64,000 nucleotides of DNA from Rhodocollybia butyracea (taxonomy: Eukaryota; Basidiomycota; Agaricomycetes; Agaricales; Omphalotaceae). Shown piece after piece: positions 36,112 through 45,376 of this stretch (position 1 is the stretch's first letter; each line of letters starts with the position of its first letter). Under the pieces are notes generated by a model, which was given only the letters and a program-made list of their open reading frames with translations, did no database searches and had not been told where the DNA came from. Both the position numbers and the translations under genes were made by a program. The DNA is taken from NCBI GenBank assembly GCA_015501585.1, contig JADNRY010000063.1, positions 1 to 64,000 on the forward strand, written 5' to 3'.

Positions 36112-37579
36112 ATGTCCTCCACTACTACTATTGCTGCTGATTACACCTCTGTCAAGGAGGACATCATTAATCAGTCTTCTCTTTATTTTGCTACTATGTA
36201 TCCTGCTCTCAGCAAAGCTGGCCAGTGGGGCGCTCTTCTGAGCATGGCTACTGCTTTGGGAGATGCTACTGTTAAGTCTTGCATCTTGTCTTTATTATTG
36301 CTATTATTCATATATGTTTCTGTTCTAGGCTCGTCTCCTTGCCTTCAAACCACAGCTTCTTGCTGATTCTGTCTTTCATAACACCATTTTTAAATCCAAG
36401 CAAGCGTTGGAGGCCTTGTCAAGGGGTGCAGAGACGTGTGGGGACTCTTTCATTATGCCTCCCTGCCATGTCTCTATTAAGTCGGTTACTAAGTGGATAC
36501 ACGAACAACGTGCCTCTCAATCTGCTGCTCAACCTGTCACTCCCTTGGTGACTGCTGTCAATACTGCGGCCATTGCCAATACTCCAGCCCCAGGCCCTAA
36601 AGTCTGTTTATTCTGTTCAATTATTCTTTCTATATGTTCATTATTTATACTAGCCCCGCCGCTCTGCTCGTAAGGGAAAAGCAGTGAAGTCCCCTTCTGT
36701 AGTTGAATCTTCTGATGAGGAGGAGGATATTATTCTCCTCGATGATGATGTTCCCATGGGTGATTCTACTGCACTTGGAGATCTTGGGACTGGTACTGAC
36801 ATGGTATGTCATAGCTTCATATTTTGTGGATGCACTTCATGGCATTTTATTTCTATTTGCTCAGATGTCTGTGGACTTGGCCATGCCTGGTGCCACATTG
36901 TCTCTCGAGACTCCGGCCGCTCCTCCTGCTGTTGGCTCTGGTGCCGTTCCTACTGGAATTAAGTTCTCTAAGTCCAAGGGCAAGGAACCTGCTATTACTG
37001 TAAGTGCTATTCTTTCTGAGTTGTTCAGTTCAATAACCTTCTTTGTCTTTATTAGAGCACTGATTCAACCAAGGCACAGGTACGCTATCTTTTCTTTCAT
37101 GAAGTACCTGGCCTTGACCTTCATTCTTCTTCCTATGTCAAGGCCGTTGCCTATGCTAAAGCTGGATTTGAAGAAATTCAGAGGAAGCGCCAACGCTCTG
37201 GTACTGGGTCTGACTACATCAAGGTTGCAGAGGGTACTACCTTGGCATTCCCCAATTCTTCTGCTCAGATTGCCGGTATGTCATCCATAATCTCTTTATT
37301 CCATTGTACTGAATTCTAAATTTGTTCATAGCGGCTGCTTCTTCTTCTTCTAGTCATATCTCCACCACTATTCTGGAGAAGGCTAATGGTTTGGTTTCCA
37401 ACATATCCATCTCTCCCAAGTCTGAGCGTGCTCTTGTGAAGCAGGAGGCTGACCTTAGATCAGAGTTGGATGTTACCATGAGCCGTATCAATTATCTCCT
37501 ACAGTATTTTGATATCATTCAGTGCCAGCATGTCCAGGTCTTGAAGGACTTGCACTTAGCTGAAAATCCTTCTGAGTAG
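36112..37579 (+). CDS. Antisense six-exon accessory gene of element C (394 aa, unknown function)
   Basis: The exons are 36112-36270, 36329-36601, 36654-36803, 36865-36999, 37056-37275 and 37332-37579. The introns are 58, 52, 61, 56 and 56 nt, all GT...AG, and joining them gives one uninterrupted 394-aa frame. Unbroken joining of five introns is strong evidence for a real gene. Features are a helical N-terminal region, a basic patch (RRSARKGKAVK) followed by an acidic run (SSDEEEDIILLDDD), a Ser/Pro/Ala linker with SKSKGKEPA, a second globular stretch (RYLFFHEVPGLDLHSSSYVK) and a C-terminal helix (LVKQEADLRSELDVTMSRIN). The basic/acidic patches suggest a nuclear protein. No known family is recognised. 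It converges on pol, whose stop is 110 bp away. Introns show it is expressed from its own strand and not from the element transcript. Confidence 0.8.
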
Positions 37580-37688
37580 ATGTTCTATCTATTTACATGT
37601 TATGTCATTCTTTGTGCCAACTACTGTGACCTTCTTTTCATATATATGGTTGTATGTTTGTACTCTGTCTCAACAATTGTCTGTGACG

Positions 37689-40600
37689 TTATGGGGCACC
37701 AGAATCGTCGTCATCACTGAATTGTTCTTCCCAGTTCAAGTCCAAATCTTCACTGAGTTCACCTCGGATTCTGGGTTCTGTGACAGAGTTGTCATTTTCA
37801 TATTCAATTTCAGGTAATTCTTCAATGTGTGCAATTTCCATATCAATAGGTTCATTATCATTGGGCTCTGGCCCATTAGCAATTTTCTCTAAGGCCTCCA
37901 TTGATATTCCTGTAAGTAGCGGTAGTTGTTGTGGAAGTCTTATTCTATGGCGGGCATTGTATGGCCTAACTCGAAATGGTGATATCTTGTTCTGAAATAC
38001 TGCACCATCCATTTCAGCTATTACATATGACCCTCCTTCAGTTCTTCTTATGATAATACAAGGTCCCATCCATCTGGGAAGCATTTTTGCATTCAAGGAA
38101 TTCTCTACTCGTGTATTACGGATCAATACAAGTTCTCCAGGCTTGAAGTCAAAATTCCTGATTGTATGTCTGTGCATGTGCTCATACCTCAGTGTATCCT
38201 TGCGCTTCTTCTCATCTATGAGTTCCATTATTTCCTTGACTCTATCTGAGTGTAATGCAAGTGCTCTTGCTCTAAGTCCAATCAATTCTGTTGTACTCAG
38301 GACATGACCTGGTATTTGCATTAACCAAGTAGCTTGCATTATATCAAATGGTAGGACAGGATGTGCACCTGTTAGAGCAAAGAATGGAGAGCATCCAAGT
38401 CTTTTTCTGACTGTTATTCTGTCAGCCCACATTACTTCGGGGACATAATATGACCATCGAGATTGTACTCCATTTGCGGCCTTGAATAGAGCTTGGCGTA
38501 CATCCCAATGTGGCCTTTCAATCTTTCCATTTGCTTGTGAGCGGTATGAAGCAATCTGAATGCCTTTAATTCCATACCGTTCCTCAATGTACTTAATAGC
38601 TTTCAGGAATGGAGTTCCATTGTCTGTGTAGATCACAGCAAGGCATCCCCATCTGCATATAATCTCTTCAAAAATCCATTCACCAATAGCTTTTGCTGTT
38701 TCTTTCTGCAATGCCCTCCCTTCCATCCAACTTGTTACATGGCACCGTCCATGTACAAAATACTTCCTCCGATTTGACATTGGCATGTGCATGGTATCAG
38801 CATGAAGTACTTGAAAAATAGAAGGTGTAGCTGTTAGCTTTGGGGGAGTTCTAATGTGGTCCTTCAAGCGTTGTTGACACAAGTGACATGTCTTCACATA
38901 CCAGTTTGCATCTCTATCTATTTCTGGCCACCAAAAACGCTCAGTAAGTAAGGTTTTAGTTGCATAAACACCTTTGTGACCAAGGCCATCATGTGCGGCC
39001 TTCATCATAGACATTCGGTGCTCCTTACCAACTACTAGTTTATGTTTGCCTTCAATGTCTCTTCTATACAACTTGTCATTTTGGACATGAAACTGCCGTG
39101 CAAATTGTTTGAAGTTCAAATATTGACCATCAGTCATGTGTTCTGGTCTCCATTTTGGATTCTTCAGCCACTTCCGCACTAGTAGAAGTCTATTGTCTTG
39201 TTCTTTTCCCTTCACTGTTCTATGTACTTCTTCATATCTCTCCTCACTTACAAAGTGCTGAGGCTTTATAATCTGAGGCAGACTAGCCAAGAATGGTGCA
39301 TTAGCTGGAAATTCTTGAACTAATTTTGCCCGTAAAATTTCCTCTTGAGCACTGGCTTGCTGTACAGTTTGCACAAAGTCTTGTACAGACTCTGCAACTT
39401 CCTGACTATAGCCTGTCCTAGTGTCTATCTTGTCTTTGAATTCTTCAAATGGTATGGTAGTGTCTATACCATTCTCAAAAGTAACTGAAAATGAGTGTCC
39501 TTCCTCCTGGAATTCTGCTTCTGGATTGAAGTACACTTCATCTCCTGGTTGCTCATCTCTTCTTGATAATCCATCCGATCCATGCTTCTTTCCCGGTATA
39601 TGCTTAAGTTCAAAATGGAACATCAAAATCTGTTCAATCCATCTATTTATAGCTGCATTTGGGACTTCATCAGGGTGTTGAAGCATGCCCTTAATGTACT
39701 TTGCATCAACTTCAATAATCAAATTCCTTATCCCAAATAGCCAATACTTACAGGCTTGTAAAGCTCTGTATAAGCCATATAACTCTCTTTTGGGCTGTGA
39801 GAATCTCGCCTCTCGGTCATTGTAAGTAATTGACCCAAATCGTGCATAATGTCTCTTTCTTGCATTCTCCTCATCTTGCTGACAGATATAAAATCCCACG
39901 CCTTTGAATGAGCTGTCTACAGACAAAATCACTGGCATGTTATTGTCATACTGTAATTTTCTAAGTGCGGGTGACTCTTTGATTGCTTGCTTCAAGTCAT
40001 CCATGGCTTTCTGTTCTCTTGGTCCCCAAAAGAATGGTACATTGTCCTTTCTAAGGTTATTAATGGGTTCCGCAATTTTTGCATAGTTCTTTACAAACAT
40101 CCGACAGAGACCGGCTGTCCCTAAAAAGCTCCGTACATCTGAAATATTCTTGCAGGGTCCCCATCTATCAATGACACCCATTAAGTCTGGATCTACTACC
40201 CTGCCTTCATAAGTACATCTATATCCAACTACTTTGAATTCTGAAGCACACAAAATTGCCTTATAGCCAGAGAATGTGCCACCACAATATTTTACTCTTT
40301 GTACAATTCTGTTCACATTCTGGAAATGTTCCCACACAAAGCGGCGAATTCCGGGATTTTCGGGAATTACTTCATATCCGCCATCTGGTAGTTCATATCG
40401 TGTTGGTGGACCCTTGATAGGTACATCATCAATATATGGTCTTGTTACATGTGGAATTTCATCTCTGAGCATGTAAGTGACATCATCATGAAATATTGGT
40501 ACTGAATTTGTCCAACCCATGGGCAACGTTGTTAATCTAAGTGCACCAAAGGGGGTTTGGAAAGTGGTCAAGTCCCTTGATGACTCTGCCAAAGTTCTTT

Positions 40601-41762
40601 CATCATATCCAACATACATGTCTAATATTGCACCACATGAATAGCCGGCAAATTGATCAGCTAATTCATCAGTAGCAGGGGGTAAACCTGAATGTTGTAT
40701 TGTTACTTGATTGAGTGGTTCAAGACTTTGAACCAATCTAATAGTCTTTCCGTCTTTCTTAAGTACTCCAAACCATCTTGATCTATAGGAGGAATTTGAA
40801 GGTTCAAATACTCCAGCATCCATTTTAATTCTGACAGCCTTACAGACCTCATCATATGTTCCAGGTGGTATGGGAATATTTTTCTGTACCCATGGAGTAT
40901 GTGGAATTACAGGTATGTCAACAGGGGGAAAGAAATCTTCCCGAAATTTTCCTCTTTCTTGATCATTCCATGCAAAACCTTTCTCCTGTTCCATCATGAA
41001 ATGGTGCATGAGTTTTCTTTCTTCTGGCCATAGGAAGTCTTCTTCATGTAACTTGTCTATGATTTCCTTTCTTTCTCCAGTGTACCTACCAGTAGATGTA
41101 AACTCTGGAGGTTGCGGAGATAACTTAGGCATATCCAGGAGTGGGTCACCCTTGATATCTCTTACTATTCTGAATTTCTGGTCAAGTTCACCAAGTACTG
41201 GTCTGATCTTCTTTGCTACAGGTTTATACTTTCTGGATGCAAGCACTGCCATGGGCTCATAATAAATATCAGATCTGGTAGGTTTCAAGTCTCCTATCTC
41301 AGACTGAGATAACTTAGAAATGAAAGAGCAGAGTGGGGTATAACTGATGTAATGCATATTAGGTAATATTTTTGAATTTTCTCGATTTTCTATTGTTTTT
41401 CCATTTTCAAAGTTATTGAATGTTTTTGGTATCCCTATGGGATTTTTCATTCTTTTCACATCAAATAATTTAGCCAATTTCAAATTCTGGGCATGCACAA
41501 CTTCCACTGTGCTAGCACTTAAATTAGGTTCTGGAATTTTTGCTTTCACAGAATAAATATCAGAGAGGTAAGAAGACAGTGAATAATGAGCCCCCTTATC
41601 ATGTGCAGAAGCATTCAAGGATGCCAGTAGATATGCATTTCTAAGTCCATCTTTGGTAAACTTTTTCTTTTTGTCAGGTAGACAGTAACTATCTATCACG
41701 ACTTCTCCTTCTTTGTCTACCTGAAGTAGCACTGCAACCTCTCCTTGATCTTTTCTAATCAA
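37689..41762 (-). CDS. Element C pol: RT, RNase H, integrase (1,357 codons)
   Basis: Ty3-type reverse transcriptase has LDMYVGYDERTL as the first catalytic region, LPMGWTNS, and the YIDD active site (in RPYIDDVPIKG, about residue 440). RNase H follows, with LSVDSSFKGVG and KRELYGLYRAL. The integrase has an HHCC finger (HDGLGHKG...CHLCQQR, about 920-960) and a D,D-35-E type core (HADTMHM, YTDNGTPF, SQANGKIERPH, about 987-1080), then a GPY-like C-terminus (LPRWMGPCIIIRR). There is no chromodomain. The frame is open throughout. The first codon is TTG overlapping the protease stop, so it is probably translated as a -1 frameshift fusion from the protease frame. Confidence 0.95.
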   Translation of the reverse strand: MIRKDQGEVAVLLQVDKEGEVVIDSYCLPDKKKKFTKDGLRNAYLLASLNASAHDKGAHYSLSSYLSDIYSVKAKIPEPNLSASTVEVVHAQNLKLAKLFDVKRMKNPIGIPKTFNNFENGKTIENRENSKILPNMHYISYTPLCSFISKLSQSEIGDLKPTRSDIYYEPMAVLASRKYKPVAKKIRPVLGELDQKFRIVRDIKGDPLLDMPKLSPQPPEFTSTGRYTGERKEIIDKLHEEDFLWPEERKLMHHFMMEQEKGFAWNDQERGKFREDFFPPVDIPVIPHTPWVQKNIPIPPGTYDEVCKAVRIKMDAGVFEPSNSSYRSRWFGVLKKDGKTIRLVQSLEPLNQVTIQHSGLPPATDELADQFAGYSCGAILDMYVGYDERTLAESSRDLTTFQTPFGALRLTTLPMGWTNSVPIFHDDVTYMLRDEIPHVTRPYIDDVPIKGPPTRYELPDGGYEVIPENPGIRRFVWEHFQNVNRIVQRVKYCGGTFSGYKAILCASEFKVVGYRCTYEGRVVDPDLMGVIDRWGPCKNISDVRSFLGTAGLCRMFVKNYAKIAEPINNLRKDNVPFFWGPREQKAMDDLKQAIKESPALRKLQYDNNMPVILSVDSSFKGVGFYICQQDEENARKRHYARFGSITYNDREARFSQPKRELYGLYRALQACKYWLFGIRNLIIEVDAKYIKGMLQHPDEVPNAAINRWIEQILMFHFELKHIPGKKHGSDGLSRRDEQPGDEVYFNPEAEFQEEGHSFSVTFENGIDTTIPFEEFKDKIDTRTGYSQEVAESVQDFVQTVQQASAQEEILRAKLVQEFPANAPFLASLPQIIKPQHFVSEERYEEVHRTVKGKEQDNRLLLVRKWLKNPKWRPEHMTDGQYLNFKQFARQFHVQNDKLYRRDIEGKHKLVVGKEHRMSMMKAAHDGLGHKGVYATKTLLTERFWWPEIDRDANWYVKTCHLCQQRLKDHIRTPPKLTATPSIFQVLHADTMHMPMSNRRKYFVHGRCHVTSWMEGRALQKETAKAIGEWIFEEIICRWGCLAVIYTDNGTPFLKAIKYIEERYGIKGIQIASYRSQANGKIERPHWDVRQALFKAANGVQSRWSYYVPEVMWADRITVRKRLGCSPFFALTGAHPVLPFDIMQATWLMQIPGHVLSTTELIGLRARALALHSDRVKEIMELIDEKKRKDTLRYEHMHRHTIRNFDFKPGELVLIRNTRVENSLNAKMLPRWMGPCIIIRRTEGGSYVIAEMDGAVFQNKISPFRVRPYNARHRIRLPQQLPLLTGISMEALEKIANGPEPNDNEPIDMEIAHIEELPEIEYENDNSVTEPRIRGELSEDLDLNWEEQFSDDDDSGAP

Positions 41763-42937
41763 TTCCTCGAGGTTATTAGAAAACCCTGTGCTACTGGTTT
41801 AGAAGTTACATTTTCTGTGGGTTGTTCCAACTTAGATGAGTTTGCCAAAATGGCTGCAGTTCCTCTAGCAAAAGTTGGTATAGTCAACCTTCTGTTTGTC
41901 ATTGGTTCAGTCAGAGTGATGGTCTGTCTACCATCTGTAAAGTTCTGTATTTGAGTCTGTAACAGTGTGTCAAATGGTCTTCCTAATAACAAGTCATAGG
42001 CAGGTTCTTTGATCACGTGCACTTGTAGTAGCACTGTCATGTCTCCAAATATGAACGGTACATTTCTTGCAAGTCCCAATGATTTTTCTAAGGCTTTATT
42101 TGCACTTTGCATGTAAATTACTATATCTGGATTCCAGATCAAACCTGACTTTTCAGCTTTGTCCTGCGATACAGAGACAATCTGTGATCCTGAATCTATT
42201 AAACACTCAACATGTACTCTTCCATTTAAGAGGGGATAGATTGATCTCAGACTCTGTGAGTCTTTGGCTACCACAACTTGTTTAGGTGTTTCATCAGGGG
42301 CCAATGTCTCTAGGTATTGTAGTACAACATCTCCAACTACAAATGCTGAGACTTGTTCACCACTATTTGTCATTTCAGTTTTCTTCTGCCAAGTCACATT
42401 AGGAAGTGAATGCACATCTATAGCATCACTCTTGAGTTCCACTGTTTCCAGTTGAGCTCTGACTTGTGTTGACTTTGCTTGATTTCCTGAGTTCACTCTT
42501 TGTTGCGTGACTCTAAATTTCAATTCTTCTCTCACAGGTTTGGCTGCAGACAACAAGTCACTGGCCTTGACAGAGATATCACTATCAAGTATTTTGTTCA
42601 CTAACTCATTGACTGTGCCCAGTTTCTGTACTGGCGCAACAAAGCTATACAATGGACCATTTTCTGACTTATCCAAGTCTGCTGGTCCCTCTTTTCTTAG
42701 ATTTTCTTTACTTGATACACCTTTTATTGGTAGTTCTGATACATCTCTAACATTAAGAAATGGATTTTCAGGTACAACTCCTTCATCAAATCCAATATCT
42801 TTGAATTTCACTTTTTCTCTTGTTCTCCAATTCATTTCATTATTCACCTTAGCTGCTTGATTAGGTCTGTTCTCAGGGGACATTGGTGCAGCCTTCCTAC
42901 TTACATTAGTAGGAGTCCCAATCATTGAACGCCTCAT
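41759..42937 (-). CDS. Element C protease ORF (392 aa)
   Basis: The retropepsin motif CLIDSGSQIVSVS is followed about 70 residues on by the hydrophobic LLLGRPF, as in Ty3-type aspartic proteases. The first half is a basic/polar linker (KVKFKDIGFDEGV...). The ATG overlaps the gag stop as ATGA. The GCG GAA AAA TGA context resembles the gag end of the chromodomain gypsy, so either re-initiation or -1 recoding is possible. A GGGTTTT site lies just before the stop. Confidence 0.9.
   Translation of the reverse strand: MRRSMIGTPTNVSRKAAPMSPENRPNQAAKVNNEMNWRTREKVKFKDIGFDEGVVPENPFLNVRDVSELPIKGVSSKENLRKEGPADLDKSENGPLYSFVAPVQKLGTVNELVNKILDSDISVKASDLLSAAKPVREELKFRVTQQRVNSGNQAKSTQVRAQLETVELKSDAIDVHSLPNVTWQKKTEMTNSGEQVSAFVVGDVVLQYLETLAPDETPKQVVVAKDSQSLRSIYPLLNGRVHVECLIDSGSQIVSVSQDKAEKSGLIWNPDIVIYMQSANKALEKSLGLARNVPFIFGDMTVLLQVHVIKEPAYDLLLGRPFDTLLQTQIQNFTDGRQTITLTEPMTNRRLTIPTFARGTAAILANSSKLEQPTENVTSKPVAQGFLITSRN
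41780..41786 (-). promoter_or_regulatory. -1 frameshift heptamer GGGTTTT between protease and pol
   Basis: In the protease frame it reads CAG GGT TTT CTA, which is G GGT TTT in the correct X XXY YYZ phase. A -1 shift here leads straight into the pol frame with no stop, while the protease stop lies 18 nt further on. The location and phase are what a pro-pol junction requires. Confidence 0.65.
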
Positions 42938-44415
42938 TTTTCCGCCTCTTCTTTCTGTCTTCGAGTCTGCACAAATGCTTCTAGCTCAGCCAATGTAGGC
43001 GCAACTTGCTGTTGCATAGGCATACTCATATTATTATTATACCCCTGATTGTGATACATTGAGTTCATCATCTGAGGAGCTGGAATTGGTGTAGAAGTCA
43101 TATTCACGTGACCAGTTGGATTCCATCCAACTTGCGAAAATGAACTCTGCATTTGCGGTACTGAGAAAGGTTGTTGCATGAACTGGTTCATGTGTCCAGG
43201 CATTTGGTACATCATCTGTGATGGTGCACTACCTGCAGACTGCAACTCTCTTTCTAAGTTGGCAATTCTTAAATCTTTCTCGCTCAACTGATTACTCAAG
43301 TATGTGGACATAGTAGCAGTGTTGATCATTCCAGGAATATTCCCTGGAGTACTCTGTACTAAATGCACATTTCTCATACCTTCTTTCTCTCTCTTCTCTT
43401 TCTCGGCATAATAATAGTCTATTCTGTCCTTTTCTGAGATTGCTCCAACTGGTTGCCTTGGAATAGGATAGTTGCCAGGTAATCTAGCTCTTCCATTCAC
43501 AAGTACAATTCTTCCTAGTTCTAGTAAGTCTTGTCTGTGCTGACAATCACCAGCAACATGTCCTTCTTCACTGCAGAAGTAACATACTACCTTGCTGTTA
43601 TTGCCTTGCCACTCATAAGGAGTCCTATTATCCACATTATTGGACTTTGCATGATTGACTTCAGGAACCTGATGAGATGCATATCCCTGAGGTACATTTC
43701 TACTAACATTGTTCTGCTGGAATGTCCTCATGAGATCATTCATGTACTTAGAATTTTCTTGTCTAAGTTGATCCTGAGAAATTTTGATAGTGTCCATCAA
43801 CACTGCCAATTTCTCGGAAATCATATCATTGATCTGTTGCTGAAGTTGCTCTTGCTTGACTTGTACAGGAGCAGAGTAACTAGCACTTGTTCGAGTTGCT
43901 ACAGATGCCATGGGATCTGTTCCCGGCATTGTACCTCTTACAATAGATTCTCCTTGTGAAATGACATCATCAATGTCATACATATCTTCAGGACGTACTT
44001 TCTGACCTGCTGGTACTTGTCTCGTTTTGCCTTTGATGTGTAGTGATGCAAAAATAGCACTTCGGAAACTTGGATCCAACGCCGCTGAGAATTTATCTAC
44101 AAGTTCACGGTTTGTCACCAACGGTTCTGTTTGTACTGCTGCACCAGCTACAGGAGGAGGGTTGAGCTCAAGTTTTATGGCTCGAAATCTCCTAACCAAA
44201 GCCATGTATTCATCTAATTCTGTACTATCAATATTCTTGTACTTCTTGAATAAGCGGTTCAATTCTCGGATAGTTCCTCTTTCTTCATCAGTAGCTCCTG
44301 GGTAGCTACTTAAAACTGCTCTCTTGAAGTCACTAAATGATGTACCCGGAGTAGTAAACTCAGTCATGGCTTTCCATTCCCAAGAAACTTGCTCATCCGG
44401 GTACTTACTGACCAT
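42934..44415 (-). CDS. Element C gag, main part (493 aa)
   Basis: A capsid-like region (SWEWKAMTEFTTPGTSFSDF; YPGATDEERGTIREL) is followed by a Gln/Met-rich region. A zinc knuckle CYFCSEEGHVAGDC (CX2CX4HX4C, near residue 277) and a Met/Gln/Asn-rich C-terminus with a short helix come next. The protein packages the RNA. Its N-terminal part is in another frame at 44364-45164. Confidence 0.9.
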   Translation of the reverse strand: MVSKYPDEQVSWEWKAMTEFTTPGTSFSDFKRAVLSSYPGATDEERGTIRELNRLFKKYKNIDSTELDEYMALVRRFRAIKLELNPPPVAGAAVQTEPLVTNRELVDKFSAALDPSFRSAIFASLHIKGKTRQVPAGQKVRPEDMYDIDDVISQGESIVRGTMPGTDPMASVATRTSASYSAPVQVKQEQLQQQINDMISEKLAVLMDTIKISQDQLRQENSKYMNDLMRTFQQNNVSRNVPQGYASHQVPEVNHAKSNNVDNRTPYEWQGNNSKVVCYFCSEEGHVAGDCQHRQDLLELGRIVLVNGRARLPGNYPIPRQPVGAISEKDRIDYYYAEKEKREKEGMRNVHLVQSTPGNIPGMINTATMSTYLSNQLSEKDLRIANLERELQSAGSAPSQMMYQMPGHMNQFMQQPFSVPQMQSSFSQVGWNPTGHVNMTSTPIPAPQMMNSMYHNQGYNNNMSMPMQQQVAPTLAELEAFVQTRRQKEEAEK

Positions 44416-45164
44416 TTCTTCTTGTCTGCTTCATTAGTGATACTACAATCACTGAATAAATTATCTAAGTCATCAAAATATCTCCGCACTTTCATTGGGT
44501 CATCAGTTCCTTCAGAGGTAAGCCTTGGAGCGTCCCTCGAACCAGGTCTAGGCATGGTAGTAGACATGATGGGAAATGAAGTTGCAGGAGGTGGGGGGAG
44601 TGTTTGCTGGGAGTTCAAAGGTAAATTCAAAAGTCCTGGCGATAGTGCTTGGCCAAAACTGAATGCAAATGGAGGAGGTGTTTTATTTCCTTCCTTCAAT
44701 CCAAGTTCAAAGAGTGTTTCAGACTCTTCTTCAACTTGTTGTACTGTCTGTAGTACTGTCTGTAGATCTCTGTCTTCCTCAGACTCTGAATCAGCAGGGA
44801 TGAGTTGAGTAGAGGCAAAGTTCTCAAATTCTTCAAAGGATGGTAATTCCTCAAAAGGTTGTTCTTCCTCTTCAGAGTAATAACTATCAAAACTCCCAGG
44901 GAGTGTACGAGATTCTGGTAGTTTTTCAAACTGTCTGGATGTAAGTCCAGGTGAAGGAGACTGTGGGGGTCTTAATGAACCAGGTGAAGTCACAGGAACT
45001 GTGTGTCTTCTCTGAAGTTCCAAGTTCAATTTTATTCTCTCTTGGGTAACACCTTGTAATTCTAAGACAGCTCTGTCTCGGATTGGTGTTAAAGACTTCT
45101 TATCTGGACTTGGATTTCTCGATGATGGAGTAAGTGAGCCTGAATGTAGACTACTTTGAGACAC
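44364..45164 (-). CDS. Element C gag, N-terminal frame (266 aa)
   Basis: It starts MSQSSLHSGSLTPSSRNPSP and is Ser/Pro-rich, with acidic EEEEQPFEELPSFEEFENFA. It reaches the capsid start RRYFDDLDNLFSDCSITNEA-DKKKW, where homology logically jumps to the overlapping frame KYPDEQVSWEWKAM (-1 frame, 52-nt overlap). Either a 1-nt indel or sequencing error has split one gag gene, or recoding occurs at AAGAAGAAATGG. The other frames of the element are intact and LTR differences are homopolymer indels, so an error is plausible. Confidence 0.75.
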   Translation of the reverse strand: MSQSSLHSGSLTPSSRNPSPDKKSLTPIRDRAVLELQGVTQERIKLNLELQRRHTVPVTSPGSLRPPQSPSPGLTSRQFEKLPESRTLPGSFDSYYSEEEEQPFEELPSFEEFENFASTQLIPADSESEEDRDLQTVLQTVQQVEEESETLFELGLKEGNKTPPPFAFSFGQALSPGLLNLPLNSQQTLPPPPATSFPIMSTTMPRPGSRDAPRLTSEGTDDPMKVRRYFDDLDNLFSDCSITNEADKKKWSVSTRMSKFLGNGKP

Positions 45165-45356
45165 AGATTCTTGAGCTCTCCTAGATGCTCTTGTATCTCT
45201 GGCTTGTCTCTGAACTAATAGTCTAGCTGTCTTGTCTTCTTCAGATTCAATTGCTACAGCAGGTTCAAATGTTCTTTTGCTTTGTTTGGGAGCAATAGTT
45301 TTTATAGTTTTGGCACAAGGCCTGGCAGACGTTCAATGAATTTTAATCTTTTGACC

Positions 45357-45374
45357 CCCTCGCGGTGGGCTCCA
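45357..45374 (-). promoter_or_regulatory. tRNA primer-binding site (C)
   Basis: TGGAGCCCACCGCGAGGG on the minus strand begins 2 nt after the 5' LTR. The initial TGG complements a tRNA CCA end. The tRNA species was not identified. Confidence 0.75.
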
Positions 45375-45376
45375 GA

